This document shows positions 44,917 to 54,100 of a stretch of 64,000 bases of DNA, in pieces. Origin of the DNA: Singulisphaera acidiphila DSM 18658 (GTDB lineage Bacteria > Planctomycetota > Planctomycetia > Isosphaerales > Isosphaeraceae). Both the position numbers and the translations under genes were made by a program. Under the pieces are notes generated by a model, which was given only the letters and a program-made list of their open reading frames with translations, was not told where the DNA came from and searched no databases. Each line of letters starts with the position of its first letter. Position 1 is the first letter of the stretch. Location of the stretch: assembly GCF_000242455.2 (NCBI RefSeq), contig NC_019892.1, forward strand, positions 6,148,744 to 6,212,743, read 5' to 3'.

Positions 44917-45287
44917 GTCCACAGACTTTTTCCGTACGTGTTTATCGAGGGTCAGATAAATCATTGTACGCCAAGTCCACCGGGTAATTGGGGACGTTGT
45001 AGCCCCGAAGGGGCGACCGTACATAGCCCGGGGCGCAAGCCCCGGGTAACAAGAAATGCTCAGATAAAAACTATTCGCAGCCCTGAAAGGGCGACCGTTA
45101 AATGGTGAAGACCAATTTTGACGGTCGCCCTTTCAGGGCTGCAGAATCGAAAATATGACGAATACTCCCCGGGGCTTGCGCCTCGGGCTATGTACGGTTG
45201 CCCCTTCGGGGCTGCAAAATGCGTGCATTACTTTCCTGACTTGCAATAGAAACGGTCGCCCCTCCAGGGCTGCATGAACCGTTCGAG
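44917..45287. other. Convergent gap filled by repeats
   Basis: The 371-bp gap between glycogen synthase (plus) and acyltransferase (minus) holds no gene; most of it is the repeat array at locus D. Confidence 0.6.
45001..45273. repeat. Composite palindromic repeat array, locus D
   Basis: Five units. (1) Reverse full unit: agccccgaaggggcgaccgt, acata, then hairpin gcccggg-gcgcaag-ccccggg (45001-45048). (2) Reverse half-unit gcagccctgaaagggcgacc (45078-45097). (3) Forward half-unit acggtcgccctttcagggct (45121-45140), palindromic with (2). (4) Forward full unit: hairpin with ttgcgc core (about 45168-45188), tatgt, acggttgccccttcggggct gcaaaa (45194-45219). (5) Forward acggtcgcccctccagggct (45252-45271). 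This is the richest copy of the family. Confidence 0.9.
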
Positions 45288-46460
45288 TCAGGGGCCGTTC
45301 TTGGCGGGTTCCACCGTACCGGGTCCCATTTGAGCTCTCCACGGCAGAGAGAGCCAGTGTGGGGGCGGCGGGAAGATGTCGGGCTGGTCGTTGGATTCAG
45401 GCTCGCCGCGTCCAGACGCGGGATAGGGGAATCGGTCCTTGAGGCGGAGGATCGGCTTCTCGATGAACTGCCAAGAGGCCACGGCCAGGGCGAAGGTCGC
45501 CGCCAGTTTCAAGGCGTCGAGCAGCATCGAATCGTTGCACAGGTTCGTAAAATGCAACGGCGACATCAGTGCAAAGAGGGGTAAGTGATACAGATAGATT
45601 CCATAACTGATCGTTCCGAGATAGCAGAGGCTTGGGTCGCGCAGGGGCCGGAGGAGGGGGTGGCCGGCGAACGCGATCACCAGGCCGACGATGGAGAAAT
45701 AGAGCAGGCTCAGCCGGCTCGCATTCAGGGATAAGGCGAGTCTCGGCCAGTCGCTCGACCAGGCCGCTCCGAACTGCTCGACAGTCCCGGCGGCCAGTGC
45801 CGGGTAGGCGAGCACGGCTGCGCCGAGGGTTGCCAAGCCCCAGACGACGACCGGCCGCCGCGATCGGGGCGATCCCGGCTCGCCCATCATCCAGGCGAGC
45901 AGGGCTCCCAGCGCGAACCCATCCCAGTTCGTCACCAGGAGCATGGGCCAGAGCCAGAGCCTTGCCATGAACGCCGACCCCACCAGGAGTGGGATCGTCG
46001 CGAGGAGGGCACGGCGCCCAAGGAGTACAGCGACCAGGGGCCAGAGGAGATAGAACTGCTCCTCGGCCGCCAGGGTCCAGGTGTGCGCGAAGTAAATGCT
46101 GAACGCCGGCGGCCGAGCCGACCAGTAGCGGGGTAGGAACTGGGTGAAGGTCAAGTAGTAGGGGAGGCCAGTCGTCCGCTGCCGGTAGGTCAGCAAGGGA
46201 TTGACCACGACGAACCCGAGGAGAAGGGCGTAGTAAATCGGCCAGATCCGGAGCACGCGGCGGGCGTAGAACGGGACCAGAAACCGAGGGCCGGTCTCGT
46301 GACTCAGGATGATCCGCGTGATCAGGTAGCCGGAGAGGACGAAGAACATGTCCACGGCCGAGGCGAGCACCGCGTAGTCGGTCCCCAGGCCCAGGTGCAG
46401 GCTCACCACCATGAGGGCGGCAATTCCTCGCAGGGCGTCCAGCTCAAGGACTCGGCGCAT
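45288..46460 (-). CDS. Acyltransferase 3 family membrane protein
   Basis: 390 residues, complete. The N-terminus LDALRGIAALMVVSLHLGLG carries the LRGIAA and catalytic His region; about ten hydrophobic helices follow. Further family marks are HTWTLAAEEQFYLLWPLVAV and GTISYGIYLYHLPLFALMS. These proteins O-acylate (often O-acetylate) cell-surface polysaccharides or lipids at the cytoplasmic membrane. The substrate cannot be inferred; it faces glgA convergently. It is intact, unlike the remnant at 24260. Confidence 0.9.
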   Translation of the reverse strand: MRRVLELDALRGIAALMVVSLHLGLGTDYAVLASAVDMFFVLSGYLITRIILSHETGPRFLVPFYARRVLRIWPIYYALLLGFVVVNPLLTYRQRTTGLPYYLTFTQFLPRYWSARPPAFSIYFAHTWTLAAEEQFYLLWPLVAVLLGRRALLATIPLLVGSAFMARLWLWPMLLVTNWDGFALGALLAWMMGEPGSPRSRRPVVVWGLATLGAAVLAYPALAAGTVEQFGAAWSSDWPRLALSLNASRLSLLYFSIVGLVIAFAGHPLLRPLRDPSLCYLGTISYGIYLYHLPLFALMSPLHFTNLCNDSMLLDALKLAATFALAVASWQFIEKPILRLKDRFPYPASGRGEPESNDQPDIFPPPPHWLSLPWRAQMGPGTVEPAKNGP

Positions 46461-46836
46461 GACACTCTTCCCTTAGATCGTGCGCGCGGAGACCTGTTGT
46501 CACATGACGCAACAGCCCAGGCGGCGCAATCTGCACTATTCGGAAAATCGGTACGGGAGCGTTCGCACTTCAAGGTTTATCTGGCCGAGGGGCGGATTTC
46601 TTGTCGCCACCTCGAACACACGCACCCACTTGACAAGGGGCCTTGAGCCTCAGCGTGTGCAACGCTGACTTGACTGCCATCATCGCGGCTCCGGCCAGTT
46701 CGAGAGTCGACTTCCCTCGGGGAAGTCGACTCTGAAGGTCCAAGCGATTCCATACCCCTTCTTCCAGAAAGTTGGAAAGATCCTCCGTGTTCGTGCAAGG
46801 TGATGGTAGAGAACCAACACCGAGGGGCGCAGGCCA
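46461..46836. other. Divergent promoter region with a strong palindrome
   Basis: About 375 bp between the acyltransferase (minus) and the sigma-TlpA gene (plus). No gene. It contains the 14-bp-arm palindrome at 46703-46733. Confidence 0.5.
46703..46733. promoter_or_regulatory. Perfect 14-bp inverted repeat, possible operator
   Basis: Left arm agagtcgacttccc (46703-46716), 3-nt loop tcg, right arm gggaagtcgactct (46720-46733). It has no T-run, so it does not look like an intrinsic terminator. It lies about 100 bp upstream of the sigma-TlpA gene and between divergent genes; it may be a regulator site or an RNA hairpin in a leader. Confidence 0.5.
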
Positions 46837-49518
46837 ATGACAGGGAGAGAACCGTCTGCCGTAATCCGTAACGTTCGCACGCTTTTTGGCGGGGGGGCCG
46901 TCAGCGGTCTGACGGACGGACAGTTGCTCGATCGATTCGTGTCCCGACATGACGATGCAGCCGAGACCGCGTTCGCGGCACTCGTCCAGCGGCATGGCCC
47001 GATGGTCTGGGGGGTCTGTCGCCGCCTCTTGCACGATCCCAACGATGCGGCCGACGCTTTCCAAGCCACCTTTCTGGTCCTGGTGCATCGCGCCGCAACG
47101 GTCCGGGGAGACGACACGCTGGGCCGTTGGCTCTATGGGGTGAGCCGGAAGGTTGCGGCTCGAACCAAGAGGATGTCCGCTCGCCATTCCGCTCGAGAAC
47201 CAATCGGGATCGAACCGGTGGCTGCACCGGACTTGGACCCAGATCGGGCCGAGTGGCACATAGCGCTCGACGAAGAGATCAGCCGGTTGCCGCAACGTTA
47301 CCGCGAGGTAATCGTCCTCTGCGACCTCGGCGGGCTGCGACACGACGAAGCGGCCCGTCAACTCGGCTGCGCTGTGGGAACGGTTGGCAGCCGCGTATCG
47401 CGTGCCCGCGAGCGGTTGCGCGCCGGGCTAACCCGGCGGGGGTTTGCAACACCGGCCGGGTTGCTCGTGAGTGCGCTTTACGCCGAGACGGTCTCGGCGT
47501 CACCCCCCTCGGCCCTCGCGGTGTCGACGGTTCGAACCGCCACCCTGATCTCGGCCGGCCAAGCTGTTGTGGGCGCTTTCCCGTCCGCAGCGGTGGCCAA
47601 CGGAGTTTTAAGGACCATGTTCATGACCAAGATGCGTTTGGTCGCCGTGGTTTTCCTAACGATCACGGCAGGCGCCTGCGGCACCATTGTTCTTGCCTTT
47701 CATCACACCTTGGAACCGCCCGATGAGCCGCCTTCTCAGCAGCAGTCGGCGCAGGTCTCTCCTGACCGAGCCGGTCGGTCCTCGGCTCCAGTCGAGCGCA
47801 AAGCGTCTCACCGGGTCTCCGCCGGCGAGCCCGCTCGGGTTCGCGATGAACGAGTTGCACAGGCTGACTCCCAACCGGCTCATGGGGCAACGCCTGCCGC
47901 TGGCGATCCACAGGCCACGCGTCTTGCCTTGAGTGCGCATGCCCAGGCGGCCGGCATCGACAAGCTGCCTCGGTTCCAATACCAGGCCCAGTATCGTCAT
48001 GGCGAGGTTGACTCGATGCGCGCCATTGACGTTACCGTCGATCGGCTCACGCAAGCATTGACGGCACCCGTGCTTGCAAAAGACTGGTTCGGGCGGTATG
48101 AAATCAGCTTTTCTTGGGATGAGTCGCGGTCCCTCTGGGAAATGAAGCCAGGGGAGACTGTCCTGAATTTCGACCAGAGGTTCTGGACAAGAACGGATGC
48201 GTGGGAACGCCATGCAACGAAGGACAAATCCACGGTGAATTTCGTTCGCCCAGCTGGGCCATCGTCGCTTTGGAAGAGTGTGAATTTATTTGATTATGGC
48301 TATTTAAGACTTACCCCCCATCGGTTTTGGTGGGGACTGACGACGCATCGCGAGCAGAGCATGAGCCTGGTACCGCCCGAGAAAGCTTCCTGGAAGCACC
48401 TCGGAGTTGAGTCATTCGGCAACGAAATGTGTGACATTGTTGATTCGATCCGAAGGACCGAACGGCTCTGGATCGGGCAAAGATCGGGGCGCGTTCGCGG
48501 TGTACTCACCTACTCCTTGGACACGACCAATGACAAGGCCGCCAATTTCTATCGGAGCGATCCTGTCCGACAAATCGCCGGCAAAGGTTTCGTTTCCATT
48601 CGTGAGTACAGCAACTGGATTTCTACCGCGACCGATGATCAGTTGACCCGGATCGCTCTTGCTTGGAGCGACCGCGATCCCACGCTCGATCCCGCGGCGA
48701 TCCAGCCGAATGAACTGGTTCTGTTCGACGACTATCGCGAGGTCTCGCCCGGACTCTGGATCCCGTTCCGCGAAATCCGCGCGTTCCCGCACCCGTCCGA
48801 AACAGATAAAAATAAGCACAAGCTCATTCGGTCAGAACTGAACGTGGACGAAGTCAGGACGGACCTGAGCCTGGCCGATCGGTTCGCCCCTCTCATGCCC
48901 AAAGAGGGGGATCGCATTCAGGATCAGCGGTTCGGTGTTCCCGTCGACTTCGACTACCGTGCCGACTGGAGCGATGAGAAGATTCGCGAACTGGCAAACA
49001 TCGAATACAGCAAGCGCCTCCAAGGAGAGGAATTCGTCAAGGGACTGACGGAGCCGATCTCCGCCATGGTCGGCAAGCCCGCTCCTGCGTTACCTACCGC
49101 TGGCTGGATCGGCGGCCGGCCGCCGGACCTGGTCGGCAAACCTTATCTGTTGCACTTCTGGGCGACGTGGTGTGGACCCTGCAAGAACGATCTGCCGCAG
49201 CTCAAAACCCTGGCGGAGCGAGGAGTCGTTGTCCTTGGCATGCACCCGGCCGGAACGCCTCCAGAAGAGGTCGAAAACTTCAGACGCGACCAAGAGCTCC
49301 CTTATCCCACACTTCTTGCTTCGGCAAAAACGGGTGAGCCCGGCCCCTCGAAGATCGGGGGCTACCCCTCGACTGTCTTTCCCTACGGCATCCTGATCGA
49401 CGCCCAAGGCCGAGTCGCGGGGCATGGATCCCTCTCGGAGTTGCTGGAGAAGTTCGGGGCTGAGGCCCTGATCGCGCCGAGCAAACCGGGCACCAAGAAG
49501 GTGGGGCAAAACGACTGA
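46837..49518 (+). CDS. ECF sigma factor fused through a membrane helix to a TlpA-type thioredoxin domain
   Basis: 893 residues. Sigma-70 region 2 (~42-110: TAFAALVQRHGPMVWGVCRR, DAADAFQATFLVLVHRA) and region 4 (~145-196: LPQRYREVIVLCDLGGLRHD, CAVGTVGSRVSRARERLRAG) are complete. The stretch VLRTMFMTKMRLVAVVFLT, typical of planctomycete ECF extensions, leads into one membrane helix (~266-288). Then a disordered linker, a ~350-residue beta-rich region and a C-terminal thioredoxin fold with HFWATWCGPCKNDLPQLKTL (CGPC at 779-782). Predicted topology: sigma part inside, thioredoxin outside. It may link envelope redox state to transcription. An internal ATG at ~264 could start a separate exported TlpA protein. 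Confidence 0.88.
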   Translation: MTGREPSAVIRNVRTLFGGGAVSGLTDGQLLDRFVSRHDDAAETAFAALVQRHGPMVWGVCRRLLHDPNDAADAFQATFLVLVHRAATVRGDDTLGRWLYGVSRKVAARTKRMSARHSAREPIGIEPVAAPDLDPDRAEWHIALDEEISRLPQRYREVIVLCDLGGLRHDEAARQLGCAVGTVGSRVSRARERLRAGLTRRGFATPAGLLVSALYAETVSASPPSALAVSTVRTATLISAGQAVVGAFPSAAVANGVLRTMFMTKMRLVAVVFLTITAGACGTIVLAFHHTLEPPDEPPSQQQSAQVSPDRAGRSSAPVERKASHRVSAGEPARVRDERVAQADSQPAHGATPAAGDPQATRLALSAHAQAAGIDKLPRFQYQAQYRHGEVDSMRAIDVTVDRLTQALTAPVLAKDWFGRYEISFSWDESRSLWEMKPGETVLNFDQRFWTRTDAWERHATKDKSTVNFVRPAGPSSLWKSVNLFDYGYLRLTPHRFWWGLTTHREQSMSLVPPEKASWKHLGVESFGNEMCDIVDSIRRTERLWIGQRSGRVRGVLTYSLDTTNDKAANFYRSDPVRQIAGKGFVSIREYSNWISTATDDQLTRIALAWSDRDPTLDPAAIQPNELVLFDDYREVSPGLWIPFREIRAFPHPSETDKNKHKLIRSELNVDEVRTDLSLADRFAPLMPKEGDRIQDQRFGVPVDFDYRADWSDEKIRELANIEYSKRLQGEEFVKGLTEPISAMVGKPAPALPTAGWIGGRPPDLVGKPYLLHFWATWCGPCKNDLPQLKTLAERGVVVLGMHPAGTPPEEVENFRRDQELPYPTLLASAKTGEPGPSKIGGYPSTVFPYGILIDAQGRVAGHGSLSELLEKFGAEALIAPSKPGTKKVGQND

Positions 49519-49601
49519 GAGTCGGAGAAGTGATGTCCACGCCGCCTTTTTTTTCGTCGGGCGGGGGCTGCAAAATGTGGACAACATGCTTTGCTCTCGT
49601 C

Positions 49602-51101
49602 CTATCGACCCGAGTCGGCCGTCGTCCTCGACAGTTCGCGGCGATACCGTTCCATCGCTTTGGTGAACGCTTCGGCGGTCCATCTCCCCGACTGTCCTTC
49701 CGGGAGGGAAGGGGCTTCAATCTGGCGTCTCATCTCGTCGAGGGCGGTCTTCATGCTTGTGGTCGGGGGCTGGCCGAGTCGTTCGAGCGTTCCACTCAAG
49801 GCTGCGATGCCGACGAAGCGTTGGGTGGCGTTTTCCCAGCTCAAGGGGGGGGGCGAGGCAGGTTCGTCCGCGACGAGCCGAGTGAGAAGCTCTTGAACCT
49901 CGCGAACGTTCCAGCGAGCCCTGGCTGTATCGAGTAATTTCCCGACCTGAGCTTTCGCCTCGAGGGCGAGCCGCTCGGCGTCCTTCGGCTGGGGGTCGAT
50001 CGACTCCATCAACCGGCGGAGGCTGGCGAGGGGACTGTTTTCATCCGCCTTAACATCTTCGTTGGCTGGTGTCAGGAACGCGGGGGCGATCGAGAAATAC
50101 CAGTTGCCCCAGGGGAGGGTGACGAGCCCGGTTTGGGCGTCGCGGGTCGAGGGGAGGGTGGTTTCCGCCAGCGGATGATGGCAGGAGTTGCAGGCGTATT
50201 CTGCGAATTCGGGCCAGATTCCGATCGGTGAGCGTTCGAACGGCTTCTTAGATTGCCGTTCCTGGGCGGCATGAGCGCGCAGGCTCAGCAACCCCAGCGC
50301 CTCGCGTGCTGAGACGACCTGGCCGATCGCCCAGGCGCGCGCGTCGAGGTCGGGCTGTTCCCGCCTCACCTTGGATTCGTCCCAATGTTTGGGAAGGGCG
50401 TCGAGGTAGGAGAGGAATTCAAAATCGAGCCGAGGGTGGCCGGCGGCGATCAGGTCGTGATCGACGTCGCGGCCGGCATTGCCGATGTGGCAGCCGACGC
50501 AGAGGTTCACTCGGGCTTCCAACTCAGTCGTCGGCGTCATGCCCAACTCAATCTTCTTCGATTCGGAGAGTTGCCTCCAGGAGGCTGACGCATGGGGAAC
50601 GAGCCATTTTGATGCGAGTCCATGACAACTCTCACAGCCGACACCCTCCGCTGCCGTGACGACGGACGATCGATTCAGGTTCGGTCTCGGGCTGACGTGG
50701 CAGCTCAAGCAGCGAGTGTCGGTCTCTGCTTTGAGTGTCTTGCGACCCGAGAAAATCGCCAGCCGGTCCTCGATCGCGATCGACCGCGGCTCTTTGAGGA
50801 CCGACTCGGCCCGTGAGTGGGGGTCGAGGGCCATCCAGGTCGTGTAGGCGCTGCGGTGGTCGCCTTCGCCTCCATTTCCGCCATGGCAGGCGAACGCGGC
50901 GCACGAGGAGACGCCCACCGCCTCGAACTGGTTGCCTTTGATCTCAAGACGTGACGAGCCGGAAGGAGCAACCTCTTGCGCCCAGTTTGCGGTGAGGCCG
51001 GCCAGACCGAGAGCGAGGCCGAACAGCAGCAAGGCCCCGCCTCGGAAGGGGCTCCGTGCGGATCTGATCCATTCGTTGAGTCGGCAACGGAGATGTCGCA
51101 T
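49602..51101 (-). CDS. Five-haem cytochrome c (c554-like), cluster member 6
   Basis: 499 residues from ATG 51101 (an in-frame GTG at 51119 would add six). One N-terminal hydrophobic segment (ALLLFGLALGLAGLTANWA) exports or anchors it. Haem sites: an unusual C-x4-C-H (CAAFACH, codons 50903-50883), then CLSCH, CESCH, CVGCH and CNSCHH. The pattern EVGCESCHG/DVDHDLIAAGHPRLDFEF resembles the cytochrome c554 family. It is a paralogue of the 58731-60155 protein: ALDPHSRAESVL, HDLIAAGHPRL, ARAWAIGQVVSAREAL and WGNWYFSIA have direct counterparts. The C-terminal ~150 residues are helical. Last gene of the redox cluster, 56 bp after the Fe-S gene. Confidence 0.88.
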   Translation of the reverse strand: MRHLRCRLNEWIRSARSPFRGGALLLFGLALGLAGLTANWAQEVAPSGSSRLEIKGNQFEAVGVSSCAAFACHGGNGGEGDHRSAYTTWMALDPHSRAESVLKEPRSIAIEDRLAIFSGRKTLKAETDTRCLSCHVSPRPNLNRSSVVTAAEGVGCESCHGLASKWLVPHASASWRQLSESKKIELGMTPTTELEARVNLCVGCHIGNAGRDVDHDLIAAGHPRLDFEFLSYLDALPKHWDESKVRREQPDLDARAWAIGQVVSAREALGLLSLRAHAAQERQSKKPFERSPIGIWPEFAEYACNSCHHPLAETTLPSTRDAQTGLVTLPWGNWYFSIAPAFLTPANEDVKADENSPLASLRRLMESIDPQPKDAERLALEAKAQVGKLLDTARARWNVREVQELLTRLVADEPASPPPLSWENATQRFVGIAALSGTLERLGQPPTTSMKTALDEMRRQIEAPSLPEGQSGRWTAEAFTKAMERYRRELSRTTADSGR

Positions 51102-51157
51102 GGTCGAGGCAGAGCTCACGTCAAGGTATGTACGTTTCTATAACAGAGCGAGAGAGA

Positions 51158-54100
51158 CTAGAGCGAGGAAAGCTGGGTGAGGGCATCGATCCGGATGGCG
51201 GCCTCGTGCGGGCAGGCGGTGACGCACGCGGGGCGTTGGCCGGCCTGGGCGCTGCAGAGGTCGCAGACGACGGCCTTCTGCTCGACGAGCTTGACGGTTG
51301 CCCCTTCCTCCCGGTCGAGACGAAGATCGAGCAACCGGTCGGACCCGCCCGAGGATGGAGTGATCCGCAATGCCACCGAGTTCTTCCCCGCCTTCAACAG
51401 GGCGGGGAGCATCTGCACGTCGATTTCCCACCAACCGTTGTCGCGCGACTTTCTTCGAGAAACGGAGAGCACTCCGGCGGGATCGGCTTGGTCGGCGGAC
51501 GCGACCACCGGCTTACCGTTGATCCAGACGCTGACCCCTTCGTCCATTGAGGTCAGGCTGAGGATGAACTCGGTCTCGGGGCCGAGCAACTCGCGCTCGA
51601 CGTCGAAGTCGTAGCGGAAGATGAGGGGGGCGGTTGCTGACCCTGATCCTGACTCTGCTCCCTTGCCGGTCGGATCAAGTGACGACCGGAACTCGCGGTC
51701 GAAGACGAACGGGGCGCTGCCGACTTGCCAGTCGCGGTCGCGGCCCTCGCTCTTTGGCCAGTCCTTGGGGAGGGTCGATGCCAGGGCGTACCGCCAACCG
51801 AAGGAGGACTCGGGGATGATCCCGTCCTTGTGCATCTGGATCGCCCCATAGGGGCATTGGCTGGCGCACGCCTCGCAGCCGATGCACCAGTCTTCGATGA
51901 GGATCTCGCCGTTATTGCCACGGTGAATCGAGCCGACGGGGCAGCCGATCATGCAGACGGGGTCGAGGCAGGAGCGGCAGGTCGTTGGCACCAGGTACTT
52001 GCCGAAGCGAGGGCCATCGAGGAAGAGGCGGCTGCGGCCATCGTCGTGTGTGTTCACGCAGGCTTGGACGCACTCGTCGCAGCGGGTGCAGCGGTCGAGG
52101 TCGATCAGCATCAGCCGTTTGCCTTGAAGCAGGCCCAACTCCTCGGTGCGCCCGGGCCGAGGGGCGGTGGAGGCGGCGGTGCGCCCGGCCTTCAATTTCA
52201 AGGTCTCGGCGCTATTCTTCGCTTTCCGTTCGGCGATCAAGTTCTCGAGGTAGCGAAGGAACGAGCGTGACGATTCCTTGAGCTCTTGAAAGAGTTCGCG
52301 GCTGATCCGGACGAGTTGGATCGCCCCTCCTTCACGATCCGGGTCGTTGTCGGGATGGCCGTACGCCACGCAGGTGGCTGCGCGCGGTCGTCCCTCCAGC
52401 AGTGAAGACTCACCAATCGTCTCGCCGCGTGACCGGTAGGCCAGGACCCGTGGTGGTCCTTCCGGCCGTCGCGACGTTCCCAACCCTTTGGGGGCGACGA
52501 GATCGAGCAAGAAGCGGTTGTAGGCGCGGGAGCAGCGGTGATAGTCATATTCTTCCCACCCCTTGCTCGGCAGGAATTCCATGACGAGTTTGGCGGGCTT
52601 CTTCGACTTCACATAGTCCTGGAATTCGGGATCGAGAATGAGTGGCCGCGTTCGGATGACTGCGTTCAAGGCGTTGACGACCGTTTCCTTGCCTGCGCTC
52701 GGGGGCTCGCCGCCGGTTTTGGCTTCCATCAGGATCGCCTGGGCCGGTTCGCCGAGTCGTTGCCAGATCCGGCCTTTCGGTTCCCCGACCTTGGTGCTTC
52801 CTTCCACCAGTGCGGTTGCAGCGGCTTTCCAGTCTCTGAAGTCTCCCAAGCGATAGTCGTATGAAGGCTCGTCCGCCGCTTCGTCCACCTTCCATTCGGG
52901 AAGCTTGTTCCCATAGATCGAATCGATCAGGAGCCTCTGGCAACGGTACATATCCGGCTCCGACGCCCGCGAGGGGTCGGCCAGACGCTGCCAGGCCTTC
53001 CTGCCGACGCGTTGGGTCAGAGCGAGTGGCTCCAACCCTGCGGCCCCGTCAAAGCCGGGGTCTTTGATCAATGCGTTCAGTCCATCCAGGACGATCCGCT
53101 TTGACTCGGATTCGAAGGCTTCGTCGCCGAGTGTTGTGATGGCCTGCTGGATGTTTCCGGGTAAGAGCTTCCAGACTTGATGTTTCCAACCTGAGGCCGG
53201 GTCTGATCCCGTGGCCAACTCCGCGCTGAGGGCGGGCCAATCCGCCACGTCCGCCTCGCCGAGCAGGAATGAGGCGTCTTGCATCACCTTGATGATACCG
53301 CCTCGGATCAGGTGCATGCTGTCGGACGGTTCGTTCTCGTCGTACAGGAGCGCTCCGCTGGGGACCTCGACGAGCTCGGCCGACTGCCGCAGTCGCTCCA
53401 GCAGTCGTTCATCGAGTTCCAAGAGCATCGGCAGGTTGCGCAACTGGAGTCGGAGCACCCGCTCCCGATAGAGCTGATCGAGTCGAGACTTGAAGCCGGC
53501 GTCCCGGTTCATGGCTTCGAGGACGTTCCTGAGCATCTCGAGCATGTAGCAATCGCGCGAGGCCGTTACCGTCGCGGATCGGGGCGCGCGGTACAGGCAG
53601 CTCATTTCGCCGAAGAGCTCTCCTTCGTTGAGCACACCTTCTCGGGTCTCGTAGTTGAGGTCTCGGGGGCCGTCGATTGGAATGGTGGACGGCCTTCGCC
53701 GCAATTTCTTCTTCCGTTTTCTGGCGAAGATGCCGCCGATTCGTGTGAGGAGCGTTTTCGGGGCTTTGGCACGGGGGAGTTGAATCGTCAGGTGAACCGA
53801 GGCCACCTTGCGTGCGATCTCGGCGTCGGCGATGTCGGTCAACCAGGCGGCGAGTTGCGGGTCGGCCGATGCAATCTCGTAGGCCTGGGTTCGTTTCCGC
53901 GTGGTGTCGGCCTCGATCAGGCTCCGGAGCCGGGCGCTTCCTTCTTCGTCGCCGAGCGCTTCGGCCTGCCGCATGGCCTCGCTCAGGCCCTTCATTGCCG
54001 CGTCGCCCGCGGCCAGGAGGGAGGCTGATTCTTCGTCAGGAGCGCCGACGTTGATCGCCTTCTCCATCGTCGGGATCGCCGAGCGAAGGATGGCAACCCG

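Noticed and set aside
45001..45273. CRISPR-like array of spaced repeats
   Set aside because: Units alternate in orientation, spacing is irregular, no cas genes are near, and single copies occur elsewhere.
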